NCBI RefSeq assembly: GCF_900157385.1
Contig: NZ_LT717698.1
Location: forward strand, 355,312-419,311
DNA from: Mycobacterium terramassiliense
GTDB taxonomy: Bacteria; Actinomycetota; Actinomycetes; Mycobacteriales; Mycobacteriaceae
Length of the DNA stretch: 64,000 bases
Reading direction: 5' to 3'
A program made the translations under genes and the position numbers. Below are positions 21,496 to 29,099 of this stretch, in pieces. The notes under the pieces were generated by a model. That model did no database searches. It saw only the letters and a list, made by a program, of their open reading frames with translations, and was not told the origin of the DNA. Within the stretch, counting starts at the first letter, position 1, and each line of letters starts with the position of its first letter.

Positions 21496-22941
21496 TTACG
21501 CGTTGCCGGCGAGCTTTTCCCGCAGGGCCGCCAACTGGGCGTCGCTGGCCAGCGATCCACCGGCCGCCTTCTCCGGCGGAGCGCCGTTGCCCGGCGACTG
21601 CTCGCCACCGCCGTGCCCGGCCGCCTCGGCCGCGGCGAACTTCTCCATCTGCGCGGTGTGCATCTTGTGCCGGCGCTCGGCCTCGGCGTAGCGGGCCTCC
21701 CACTCGTTGCGCTGCTTGTCGAAGCCTTCGAGCCATTCGTTGGTCTCGGAGTCGAAGCCCTCGGGGAAGATGTAGTTGCCCTGCTCGTCGTAGCTGTCGG
21801 CCATGCCGTACTTGGCCGGGTCGAATTCCTCGGTGTAGTCCTCGTTGGCCTGCTTGAGCGACAACGAGATTCGGCGGCGCTCCAGGTCGATGTCGATGAC
21901 CTTGACCATCGCGTCGTCGCCGACGGCGACCACCTGGTCGGGCACCTCGACGTGACGCTCGGCCAGCTCGGAGATGTGCACCAGGCCCTCGATGCCCTCC
22001 TCGACCCGCACGAACGCGCCGAAGGGAACCAGCTTGGTGACCTTGCCCGGCACGATCTGGCCGATGGCGTGCGTGCGGGCGAAGTGCCGCCACGGGTCTT
22101 CCTGGGTCGCCTTGAGCGACAACGAAACCCGCTCGCGGTCCATGTCGACGTCGAGCACCTCGACGGTGACCTCGTCGCCCACCTGCACCACCTCGGACGG
22201 GTGGTCGATGTGCTTCCAGGACAGCTCGGAGACGTGCACCAGGCCGTCGACACCGCCGAGGTCGACGAACGCGCCGAAGTTGACGATGGAGGACACCACA
22301 CCCTTGCGGATGCTGCCCTTCTGCAGCTGGTTGAGGAACTCGCTGCGCACCTCGGACTGGGTCTGCTCCAGCCAGGCCCGGCGCGACAGCACCACGTTGT
22401 TGCGGTTCTTGTCCAGCTCGATGATCTTGGCTTCGATCTCCTTGCCGATGTACGGCTGCAGATCGCGCACGCGGCGCATCTCGACCAGCGAGGCGGGCAG
22501 GAAGCCGCGCAACCCGATGTCGAGGATCAGGCCACCCTTGACCACCTCGATGACCGTGCCCTTGACGGCCTCGTCCTTCTCCTTGAGCGCCTCGATGGTG
22601 CCCCAGGCGCGCTCGTACTGCGCGCGCTTCTTGGAGAGGATCAGCCGGCCCTCTTTGTCCTCCTTGGTGAGGACCAGGGCCTCGACCTCATCGCCGACGG
22701 AAACGACCTCGTTGGGGTCGACGTCGTGCTTGATGGAGAGCTCGCGGGCGGGGATGACCCCTTCGGTCTTGTAGCCGATGTCGAGGAGCACCTCGTCCCG
22801 GTCCACTTTGACGATGGTGCCCTCGACGATGTCGCCATCGTTGAAGTACTTGATCGTTTTGTCTATTGCGGCGAGAAAATCCTCGCTCGAGCCAATGTCG
22901 TTGACGGCTACTTGCGGCGAGGTGACGGTGGGACTCGGCAT
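21496..22941 (-). CDS. rpsA: 30S ribosomal protein S1
   Basis: A 481-residue protein, the same length as and nearly identical to M. tuberculosis RpsA, with four S1 RNA-binding domains (about 36-105, 123-188, 209-277 and 294-363) and a variable Ala/Gly-rich tail ending AALREKLAGNA. It helps initiate on structured mRNAs. The tail differs from M. tuberculosis around residues 430-455; this region was once proposed as a pyrazinoic acid target, a claim since disputed. The ATG at 22941 gives the conserved MPSPTVTSPQ start. The leader contains a perfect 9-bp hairpin 53-74 nt upstream. Confidence 0.98.
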   Translation of the reverse strand: MPSPTVTSPQVAVNDIGSSEDFLAAIDKTIKYFNDGDIVEGTIVKVDRDEVLLDIGYKTEGVIPARELSIKHDVDPNEVVSVGDEVEALVLTKEDKEGRLILSKKRAQYERAWGTIEALKEKDEAVKGTVIEVVKGGLILDIGLRGFLPASLVEMRRVRDLQPYIGKEIEAKIIELDKNRNNVVLSRRAWLEQTQSEVRSEFLNQLQKGSIRKGVVSSIVNFGAFVDLGGVDGLVHVSELSWKHIDHPSEVVQVGDEVTVEVLDVDMDRERVSLSLKATQEDPWRHFARTHAIGQIVPGKVTKLVPFGAFVRVEEGIEGLVHISELAERHVEVPDQVVAVGDDAMVKVIDIDLERRRISLSLKQANEDYTEEFDPAKYGMADSYDEQGNYIFPEGFDSETNEWLEGFDKQRNEWEARYAEAERRHKMHTAQMEKFAAAEAAGHGGGEQSPGNGAPPEKAAGGSLASDAQLAALREKLAGNA

Positions 22942-22993
22942 GTTGTTGGGTTGCTCCGGACAGGTGAGGTCGTAGGGATAAAACTGGGATTTA

Positions 22994-23015
22994 CCTGTCG
23001 AGGCTACTCGACAGG
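22994..23015 (-). promoter_or_regulatory. Perfect hairpin in the rpsA leader
   Basis: CCTGTCGAG, loop GCTA, CTCGACAGG: a 9-bp stem with no mismatch, not followed by a U-run in either direction. Its place in the untranslated region before rpsA suggests an mRNA structure or an operator rather than a terminator. Confidence 0.55.
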
Positions 23016-23056
23016 GCACTAGCTGGACAAACTCGGCCGCTACATGCTGAAGGGAA

Positions 23057-23104
23057 TGTAACGCCAGGGCGAATTTCCGGCCGATTTTTCGCCCTCACGT
23101 TACA
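23057..23104 (-). terminator. Hairpin terminator after polA
   Basis: Arms TGTAACG-cc-AGGGCGAA and TTCGCCCT-ca-CGTTACA form 7 bp plus 8 bp around a 2x2 internal loop, with a 14-nt apical loop. It starts 10 nt beyond the polA stop. No U-tract follows, which is usual for mycobacterial terminators. Confidence 0.6.
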
Positions 23105-23113
23105 CCGGCGGCC

Positions 23114-25816
23114 CTAGTGCGCGGCGGAGTCCCAGGAGCGTCCGTAGCCCACCGACACCTCGAGCGGGACGTCCAGCGGGTACGCGCCGCCCATCTTCTC
23201 CCGGGCCAGCGCCTCGACCCGCTCCCGCTCACCGGGCGCGATTTCGAACAACAGTTCGTCGTGCACCTGCAACAGCATGCGCGACGCCAGCCCCGCCTCC
23301 TTGATCGCCTTGTCGACCTCGATCATCGCCACCTTGATGATGTCGGCGGCGCTGCCCTGGATGGGCGCATTGAGCGCCGCCCGCTCGGCGGCCTCGCGCA
23401 CCTGCCGGTTGCTGCTGTCCAGCTCGGGCAGGTAGCGCCGGCGGCCCAGCACCGTCGAGGTGTAGCCGTCCTTGCGGGCCTGCTCGACGACGTCCATCAG
23501 GTAGTCGCGCACCCCGCCGAAGCGGGCGAAGTACTGGTCCATCTGGACCTTCGCCTCCTCGGTGGAGATCTTCAGCTGCGCGGCCAGCCCGTAGGCGCTC
23601 AACCCGTAGGCCAGCCCGTACGACATCGCCTTGACCCGGCGCCGCAGCTCGGCGGTGACCTCCTCGATCGGCACCCCGAACGCCCGCGAGGCGACGAACG
23701 AGTGCAGGTCCTCCCCCGTGTTGAACGCCTCGATGAGGCCCTCGTCGCGGGACAGGTGCGCCATGATCCGCATCTCGATCTGGCTGTAGTCCGCCGTCAT
23801 CAGCTCTTCGTAACCCTTGCCGACGACGAACGCGTCGCGGATCTGGCGGCCTTCCTCGGTGCGGATCGGGATGTTCTGCAGGTTGGGTTCGGTCGACGAC
23901 AGCCGGCCGGTGGCGGCGATCGTCTGGTTGAACGTGGTGTGGATGCGGCCGTCGGCGGCCACCGAGTTCAGCAACCCGTCGACGGTGACCTTGAGCCGGG
24001 TGACGTCGCGGTGGGCCAGCAGGTGCTGCAGGAACGGATGCCCGGTCTTGTCGAACAGCGACTGCAGGGCGTCCGCGTCGGTGGTGTAGCCGGTCTTGGT
24101 GCGCTTGGTCTTGGGCATCCCGAGCTCGTCGAACAGCACCACCTGCAACTGCTTGGGCGAGCCCAGGTTGATCTGCTTGCCGATCACGGCGTAGGCCGCC
24201 TCGGCGGCGTCGCGGATCTGATCGCCGAACTGGCTTTGCAGCTCGCCCAGCAGCTGCAGATCGACGGCGATGCCGGCGCTTTCCATGTCGGCCAGCACCT
24301 GCTGGACCGGCAGCTCCATCTCGCCCAGCAGCGCGGTGGAGTCGATGCGATCCAGCTCGGCGTCCAGCGCGTCGGCCAGGTCCACCACGGCGCGCGCCCG
24401 CAGGATCAGGGTCTGCACGGCCTGCTCGTCGGTGCCCTCGACGTCGTCGAGCAACGAAAGCTGTTGCTGTTCAGGGCTTTCCGCGCGCAGCTCGCGGCGC
24501 AGGTAGCGCAGCGAGAGGTCGTCGAGGGTGAAGCTGCGCTGCCCGGGCCGCACCAGGTAGGCCGCCAGCGCGGTGTCGGAGCTGATGCCGTTCAGCGTCC
24601 AGCCGCGGCCCGCCAGATCGTGGATGGCGAGCTTGGCCTCGTGCAGCGCCTTGGGCTTCGCGGGGTCGGCCAGCCAGGACGCGAGCGCGGCGTCGTCGTC
24701 GGGGGTCAGCGTCGCGGTGTCGACGTAGCCGCCCTCGCCGTCGGCGGCCGCGATGCCCAGACCGGTGGCGTCCCCGCCGTGCGGCAGGTGGGTGCCGGCC
24801 ACGGCCAGCCCGGCCCGGCGCCCGTCGCCGGCGTGCGCGGCCAGCCATTGCCCGACCGTCCCGGGCTCCAGCGCGCCGCCGCGCACGTCGAAACCCTCGT
24901 CGACCTCGGGCTCGACGGCGACCAGGGTGTCGAACAACCGGTCGCGCAGCACCCGGAACTCCAGGTCGTCGAAGAGCCGGTGGATCTGGTCGCGGTCCCA
25001 GGGCTGCAGCCGCAGCGTGTCCGGGGTTTGGGCCAGCGGCACGTCCTTGACCAGCTCGGTGAGGTCCCGGTTGCGGATGACGCCGGCCAGGTTGGCCCGC
25101 AGCGCGTCGCCGACCTTGCCGCGCACCGAGTCGACGTGGTCGACCAGCGCCTGCAGCGAGCCGAATTCGGCGATCCACTTCGACGCGGTCTTCTCCCCGA
25201 CCCCGGGGATGCCGGGCAGGTTGTCGCTGGGATCGCCGCGCAGCGCGGCGAAGTCGGGGTACTGCGTGGGGGTCAGCCCGTATTTTTCGACGACCGCCTC
25301 GGGGGTGAACCGGGTCAGCTCGCTGACCCCCTTGCGGGGATACAGCACGGTGACGTCGTCGCTGACCAGCTGCAGGGAGTCGCGGTCCCCGCTGACCACC
25401 AGCACGCGGTAGCCCTCGTGTTCGGCCTGGGTGGCCAGCGTCGCGATGAGGTCGTCGGCCTCGAAGCCCTGCTCGGAGAGCACCGTGATGCCCAGCGCGC
25501 CCAGCACTTCCTTGGTGATGTCGATCTGGCCGTGGAACTCGTCGGGGGTCGACGACCGGTTGGCCTTGTATTCGGGGTACCGCTCGGAGCGGAAGGTCTG
25601 CCGCGACACGTCGAACGCCGCCGCGATGTGCGTCGGGGCCTCGTCGCGCAGCAGGTTGATCAGCATGGCGGTGAAGCCGTAGACGGCGTTGGTGGTCAGG
25701 CCGCCGCGGGTCTTGAAGTTCTCGGCCGGCAGCGCGTAGAACGCCCGGAACGCCAGCGAATTGCCGTCCAACAGCATCAGTGTCGGTTTGGTTTGTTCCT
25801 CGGTGGCGGCGGGCAC
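23114..25816 (-). CDS. polA: DNA polymerase I
   Basis: Repair and Okazaki-fragment polymerase of about 900 residues. The N-terminal 5'-nuclease domain shows LMLLDGNSLAFRAF, DVSRQTFR and GIPGVGEKTA; the middle 3'-5' exonuclease-like domain lacks the usual catalytic acidic motifs, as in other mycobacteria; the polymerase domain has motif A DYSQIEMR, motif B RRRVKAMSYGLAYG and motif C QVHDELL. The GTG at 25816 is chosen because TAGAGT at 25824-25829 ends 7 nt before it (leaderless) and the resulting start resembles the M. tuberculosis one. Divergent from the KstR2-type operon. Confidence 0.97.
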   Translation of the reverse strand: MPAATEEQTKPTLMLLDGNSLAFRAFYALPAENFKTRGGLTTNAVYGFTAMLINLLRDEAPTHIAAAFDVSRQTFRSERYPEYKANRSSTPDEFHGQIDITKEVLGALGITVLSEQGFEADDLIATLATQAEHEGYRVLVVSGDRDSLQLVSDDVTVLYPRKGVSELTRFTPEAVVEKYGLTPTQYPDFAALRGDPSDNLPGIPGVGEKTASKWIAEFGSLQALVDHVDSVRGKVGDALRANLAGVIRNRDLTELVKDVPLAQTPDTLRLQPWDRDQIHRLFDDLEFRVLRDRLFDTLVAVEPEVDEGFDVRGGALEPGTVGQWLAAHAGDGRRAGLAVAGTHLPHGGDATGLGIAAADGEGGYVDTATLTPDDDAALASWLADPAKPKALHEAKLAIHDLAGRGWTLNGISSDTALAAYLVRPGQRSFTLDDLSLRYLRRELRAESPEQQQLSLLDDVEGTDEQAVQTLILRARAVVDLADALDAELDRIDSTALLGEMELPVQQVLADMESAGIAVDLQLLGELQSQFGDQIRDAAEAAYAVIGKQINLGSPKQLQVVLFDELGMPKTKRTKTGYTTDADALQSLFDKTGHPFLQHLLAHRDVTRLKVTVDGLLNSVAADGRIHTTFNQTIAATGRLSSTEPNLQNIPIRTEEGRQIRDAFVVGKGYEELMTADYSQIEMRIMAHLSRDEGLIEAFNTGEDLHSFVASRAFGVPIEEVTAELRRRVKAMSYGLAYGLSAYGLAAQLKISTEEAKVQMDQYFARFGGVRDYLMDVVEQARKDGYTSTVLGRRRYLPELDSSNRQVREAAERAALNAPIQGSAADIIKVAMIEVDKAIKEAGLASRMLLQVHDELLFEIAPGERERVEALAREKMGGAYPLDVPLEVSVGYGRSWDSAAH

Positions 25817-25823
25817 GGCATTC

Positions 25824-25829
25824 ACTCTA
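25824..25829 (-). promoter_or_regulatory. -10 hexamer TAGAGT of polA
   Basis: Minus-strand TAGAGT seven bases before the polA GTG, the spacing of a leaderless mRNA. The sequence 8 bp further upstream only weakly resembles the damage motif found at uvrA and uvrB. Confidence 0.55.
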
Positions 25830-25861
25830 GGCACTTGGTGTGACGAGCCCTGGCGTGCCCA

Positions 25862-25875
25862 AACAAGCGCTTGGT
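25862..25875. promoter_or_regulatory. KstR2 operator
   Basis: The 14-mer AACAAGCGCTTGGT matches the published KstR2 consensus AnCAAGnnCTTGnT at every specified base. It abuts the -10 hexamer of the DUF35 gene, so a bound TetR-family repressor would block RNA polymerase. In M. tuberculosis the orthologous pair Rv1628c/Rv1627c belongs to the KstR2 regulon of late cholesterol-ring catabolism. Confidence 0.9.
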
Positions 25876-25880
25876 AGTGT
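25875..25880 (+). promoter_or_regulatory. -10 hexamer TAGTGT of the DUF35 gene
   Basis: TAGTGT ends 6 nt before the GTG at 25887, predicting a leaderless mRNA; its first base is the last base of the KstR2 operator. Confidence 0.65.
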
Positions 25881-25886
25881 TGGCGG

Positions 25887-26327
25887 GTGCCCGAGGTCAC
25901 CAGCCAACAACCCGCGATCGACGGATGGTTCGCCACCGACGAGGCCGGCAGCCCCCATTTGATCGGCAGCAAGTGCCCCGAGTGCGGCACCTACGTCTTC
26001 CCGCCCCGGGAGAACAACTGCCCCAACCCGGCCTGCGCCAACGACGCGCTGGAGTCCGTTGCGCTGTCGGCGCGCGGGACTTTGTGGAGCTACACCGAAA
26101 ACCGTTACGCGCCACCGCCGCCGTACCCGTCCCCGGACCCCTTCGAGCCGTTCGCCGTCGCCGCGGTGCAGCTGGCCGACGAAGGTTTGATCGTGCTCGG
26201 CAAGGTGGTCGAGGGCACGCTGGCGGCCGACCTGAAGGTCGGCATGGAGATGGAGCTGACCACCATGCCGCTGTTCACCGATGACGACGGCGTGCAGCGC
26301 ATCGTGCATGCGTGGAAGGTGGCCTGA
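25887..26327 (+). CDS. DUF35 zinc-ribbon/OB-fold protein (Rv1628c homolog)
   Basis: A 146-residue acyl-CoA-associated OB-fold protein. The rubredoxin-like zinc ribbon is CPEC...CPNPAC (about residues 30-50), followed by an OB fold (RGTLWSYT, GLIVLGKVV). DUF35 proteins partner thiolase-like enzymes or dehydratases in steroid and acyl-CoA catabolism, for example ChsH2 with Ltp2. Here the thiolase-like gene follows by 2 bp, so a heteromeric complex is inferred. GTG start predicted leaderless. Expression is probably derepressed by cholesterol-derived CoA esters through KstR2. Confidence 0.9.
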   Translation: MPEVTSQQPAIDGWFATDEAGSPHLIGSKCPECGTYVFPPRENNCPNPACANDALESVALSARGTLWSYTENRYAPPPPYPSPDPFEPFAVAAVQLADEGLIVLGKVVEGTLAADLKVGMEMELTTMPLFTDDDGVQRIVHAWKVA

Positions 26328-26329
26328 CC

Positions 26330-27532
26330 ATGAACACGCCCGAACCGCTCTACATCCTCGGCGCCGGAATGCACCCCTGGGGCAAGTGGGGCCGCGACTT
26401 CACCGAATACGGGGTCGTCGCCGCGCGCGCCGCGCTGGCCGAGGCCGGCCTGGACTGGAGCCAGATCCAGCTGGTCGCCGGGGCGGACACCATCCGCAAC
26501 GGCTACCCGGGGTTCGTCGCCGGCGCGACGTTCGCGCAGAAGCTGGGCTGGAACGGCATCCCGGTCAGCTCGAGCTACGCCGCATGCGCCAGCGGCTCGC
26601 AGGCGCTGCAGAGCGCGCGGGCCCAGATCCTGGCCGGGTTCTGCGACGTCGCGCTGGTGATCGGCGCGGACACCACGCCGAAAGGCTTCTTCGCCCCCGT
26701 CGGCGGCGAACGCCGCAACGACCCCGACTGGCAGCGCTTCCACCTCATCGGCGCCACCAACACGGTGTATTTCGCGCTGCTGGCGCGGCGGCGGATGGAC
26801 CTCTACGGCGCCACGCTCGAGGACTTCGCCCAGGTGAAGGTCAAGAACTCCAAGCACGGGCTCAACAACCCGAATGCCCGCTACCGCAAGGAGAACTCGA
26901 TCGAGGACGTGCTGGCCAGCCCCGTGGTCTCCGACCCGCTGCGGCTGCTGGACATCTGCGCCACCTCCGACGGGGCGGCGGCGCTGATCGTGGCGAGCAA
27001 GTCGTTCACCGAGAAGCACCTCGGCTCGGTCGCGGGCGTGCCGGCGGTGCGCGCGGTCAGCACCGTGACCCCGCACTACCCCCAGCACCTCCCCGAATTG
27101 CCGGACATCGCAACGGATTCCACCGCGGCGGTGCCCGCGCCCGAGCGCGTTTTCAAGGATCAGATCCTCGATGCGGCCTACGCCGAAGCGGGCATCGGGC
27201 CCGAGGACCTCAGCCTGGCCGAGGTTTACGACCTGTCCACCGCCCTGGAGCTCGACTGGTACGAGCACCTGGGGCTGTGCGCCAAGGGCGAGGCCGAGGG
27301 GCTGCTGCGCAGCGGTGCCACCGCCATCGGCGGCAAGATCCCGGTCAACCCGTCGGGCGGGCTGGCCTGCTTCGGCGAGGCCATCCCGGCCCAGGCCATC
27401 GCGCAGGTGTGCGAGCTGACCTGGCAGCTGCGCGGCCAGGCCACCGGCCGGCAGGTGGAGAACGCCACCGTCGGCGTCACCGCGAACCAGGGCCTGTTCG
27501 GGCACGGCTCGTCGGTGATCGTGGCGCGCTAG
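26330..27532 (+). CDS. Thiolase-fold lipid-transfer protein (Rv1627c homolog)
   Basis: A 400-residue thiolase-superfamily enzyme of the SCP-x/Ltp branch. The nucleophile position is Cys86 in AACASGSQ. The C-terminal thiolase motif that usually contains GHP reads NPSGGLACFGEAIP, so the second catalytic His is absent, as in Ltp2-type retro-aldolases that cleave steroid side chains with a DUF35 partner. A role in CoA-ester carbon-carbon cleavage during cholesterol use is inferred from the partner and the KstR2 site. ATG 26330 matches the M. tuberculosis start; an ATG six codons earlier would overlap the preceding gene. Confidence 0.9.
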   Translation: MNTPEPLYILGAGMHPWGKWGRDFTEYGVVAARAALAEAGLDWSQIQLVAGADTIRNGYPGFVAGATFAQKLGWNGIPVSSSYAACASGSQALQSARAQILAGFCDVALVIGADTTPKGFFAPVGGERRNDPDWQRFHLIGATNTVYFALLARRRMDLYGATLEDFAQVKVKNSKHGLNNPNARYRKENSIEDVLASPVVSDPLRLLDICATSDGAAALIVASKSFTEKHLGSVAGVPAVRAVSTVTPHYPQHLPELPDIATDSTAAVPAPERVFKDQILDAAYAEAGIGPEDLSLAEVYDLSTALELDWYEHLGLCAKGEAEGLLRSGATAIGGKIPVNPSGGLACFGEAIPAQAIAQVCELTWQLRGQATGRQVENATVGVTANQGLFGHGSSVIVAR

Positions 27533-27550
27533 TCGCCGGTCGCCTCTTCC

Positions 27551-27652
27551 GTCGAGTGTGGGCACACGGCTTTCGGTGTGTACCCAGGGCGGGATCTGGG
27601 CGGTTTTACCGCCCTGGACTCACACGCGAAGCCCTCACACCACAATCAATGC
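27551..27652. repeat. 102-nt palindromic intergenic repeat, copy 1
   Basis: The segment from GTCGAGTGTG to CAATGC aligns end to end with 62504-62605. Internal stems: CCAGGGCGG (27584-27592) with CCGCCCTGG (27609-27617), flanked by GTGTG and CACAC. It lies between the thiolase gene and the 3' end of pdtaR (convergent). The remainder of this 233-bp gap holds nothing I recognise. Confidence 0.75.
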
Positions 27653-27765
27653 CCGACTCGCCTCGATCGCACCGAAAAGCGGCACCCGCCGTCGGCCGAG
27701 ACTGCGACCAGCGGGTCGAAGCGCCCAAATTCGCGATCTGAGCGCAGTTCCGACGGCTATGCCCG

Positions 27766-28392
27766 CTAGCCCGATTCCTCTTTGGGCGCGTCGCCGAGGG
27801 TTTCCAGCACGACCTCGGCCACCCGCTTCATCGTGGTCCGCCGGTCCATCGCCGCGCGCTGAATCCACTTGAAGGCCTCGGGCTCGGTCATGCCTTGCTT
27901 GGTCTGCAGCAGGCCCTTGGCGCGTTCGACGACCTTGCGGGTCTCCAGCCGGTCGGACAGCGTCGCCACCTCGCGTTCCAGCTCGGTGATCTCGCTGAAC
28001 CGGCTGAGCGCCAGCTCGATGGCCGGGATCAGGTCGCTGATGGTGAACGGCTTCACCAGATAGGCCATCGCGCCCGCGTCGCGGGCCCGCTCGACCAGGT
28101 CGCGTTGGCTGAACGCGGTCAGCACCACGATCGGCGCGATGCGCTTGCTGGCGATCTCCGAGGCCGCGTCGATGCCGTCGCGCCGCGGCATCTTCACGTC
28201 CATGATCACCAGGTCGGGCTGGTGGCGCTCGGCCAGTTCGACGGCTTCCTGGCCGTCGCCGGCCTCGCCGACGATCTCGTACCCCTCCTCTCGGAGCATT
28301 TCTGCCAGGTCCAGCCGGATGAGCGCTTCGTCTTCCGCGATCAGGACCCGGCGCGGCGCAGCGGCGTCGGTGTCGGTCGTGGGGCCTGTCAT
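27766..28392 (-). CDS. pdtaR: ANTAR-domain response regulator PdtaR (Rv1626 homolog)
   Basis: A 208-residue two-component regulator. The receiver domain has acidic pocket EDE (20-22), phosphoacceptor Asp65 in IMDVKMP, Thr in VLTAF and Lys in YLVKPF. The C-terminal ANTAR domain (~135-195, ERAKGLLQTK...AMDRRTTM) binds tandem RNA hairpins and prevents termination. Its cognate kinase PdtaS is coded elsewhere. The ATG at 28392 gives the conserved MTGPTTD start. Divergent from the tRNA-Leu gene. Confidence 0.96.
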   Translation of the reverse strand: MTGPTTDTDAAAPRRVLIAEDEALIRLDLAEMLREEGYEIVGEAGDGQEAVELAERHQPDLVIMDVKMPRRDGIDAASEIASKRIAPIVVLTAFSQRDLVERARDAGAMAYLVKPFTISDLIPAIELALSRFSEITELEREVATLSDRLETRKVVERAKGLLQTKQGMTEPEAFKWIQRAAMDRRTTMKRVAEVVLETLGDAPKEESG

Positions 28393-28467
28393 GACGGACA
28401 TTGTGTCCTGCACGCCCACGACCAGCGCACTCGGGGGCGGTGAGAATCGATCGGCGCGCCGATCCTC

Positions 28468-28473
28468 TATGGT
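28468..28473 (+). promoter_or_regulatory. -10 hexamer TATGGT of the tRNA gene
   Basis: TATGGT lies 13 nt before the mature tRNA 5' end, giving a short 5' extension for RNase P removal. Confidence 0.5.
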
Positions 28474-28486
28474 GGGAGGCTGCCCA

Positions 28487-28560
28487 GCCCTCGTATCCCA
28501 ACTGGCAGAGGAAACGGACTCAAAACCCGTCCAGTGTGGGTTCGAATCCCACCGAGGGCA
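28487..28560 (+). tRNA. tRNA-Leu (anticodon CAA)
   Basis: A 74-nt cloverleaf: acceptor GCCCTCG/CGAGGGC with discriminator A; D arm TCC...GGA with GG in the loop; anticodon arm ACGGA-CTCAAAA-CCCGT with CAA at positions 34-36; T arm GTGGG-TTCGAAT-CCCAC. CCA is not encoded. Two oddities: the variable region is only 5 nt (CCAGT), whereas leucine tRNAs normally have a long variable arm, and the closing anticodon pair is A31.C39. Identity as Leu rests on the anticodon alone. Confidence 0.9.
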
Positions 28561-28570
28561 CTCCCCACCC

Positions 28571-29068
28571 ATGCTGTACACCATCGGGCACGGCGCGAAA
28601 ACCGCCGACGAACTCACCGCCGCGCTGCGGCAACACGGCATCACGCTGCTGGTCGACGTGCGCAGCTTCCCGGGCTCGCGCCGCAACCCCGACGTGTCGA
28701 AGGAAGCGATGCCGGGCTGGCTGGGCACCGCCGGAATCGCCTACCGCCACGAGCCTGACCTCGGTGGGCGACGCAAACCGCCGGTTTCCCCGGTGCCGCG
28801 GGACGAGTGGTGGGAGAACCGCGCATTCGCCAATTACGCGGCGCATACCCGCACACCAGGCTTCCAGGCGGCCTTCCGGCGGCTGCTAAAAGATGCCGAG
28901 GCCGGCGACGTCGCCGTCATGTGCGGGGAACCGACCTGGTGGCGCTGTCACCGGCGGATGATCGCCGACCTGGCCGCCCGGGACGGCCACCCGGTGCAGC
29001 ACATCATGCCCAATGGCTCGCTGGCGCCGCACCGGCCGTCGGAGTGGCTGACCCACGAGCTTGGCTAG
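28571..29068 (+). CDS. DUF488 family protein
   Basis: A 165-residue protein with the family signatures YTIGHG at the N-terminus, DVRSFPGSRRNP, and MCGEPTWWRCHRRMIAD near residue 118, with a Cys-x-Glu-x-Trp-Cys-type core. The biochemical function of DUF488 is unsettled; links to stress and nucleic-acid metabolism have been proposed. The ATG is only 10 nt after the tRNA 3' end and has no Shine-Dalgarno sequence, so the message is probably made as a tRNA-mRNA read-through and freed by tRNA 3' processing. The cyclase gene follows after 31 bp. Confidence 0.85.
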   Translation: MLYTIGHGAKTADELTAALRQHGITLLVDVRSFPGSRRNPDVSKEAMPGWLGTAGIAYRHEPDLGGRRKPPVSPVPRDEWWENRAFANYAAHTRTPGFQAAFRRLLKDAEAGDVAVMCGEPTWWRCHRRMIADLAARDGHPVQHIMPNGSLAPHRPSEWLTHELG

Positions 29069-29099
29069 GACAAACGGCGAGGTCAACGGTTAGGCTTTG

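Noticed and set aside
20461..25843. Two frames over 850 codons opposite coaE, rpsA and polA
   Set aside because: Antisense to highly conserved genes; no motif, and starts lack promoter or ribosome site.
25824..25850. Possible PafBC damage promoter for polA
   Set aside because: Only about six of the nine upstream bases fit the consensus; the -10 alone is convincing.
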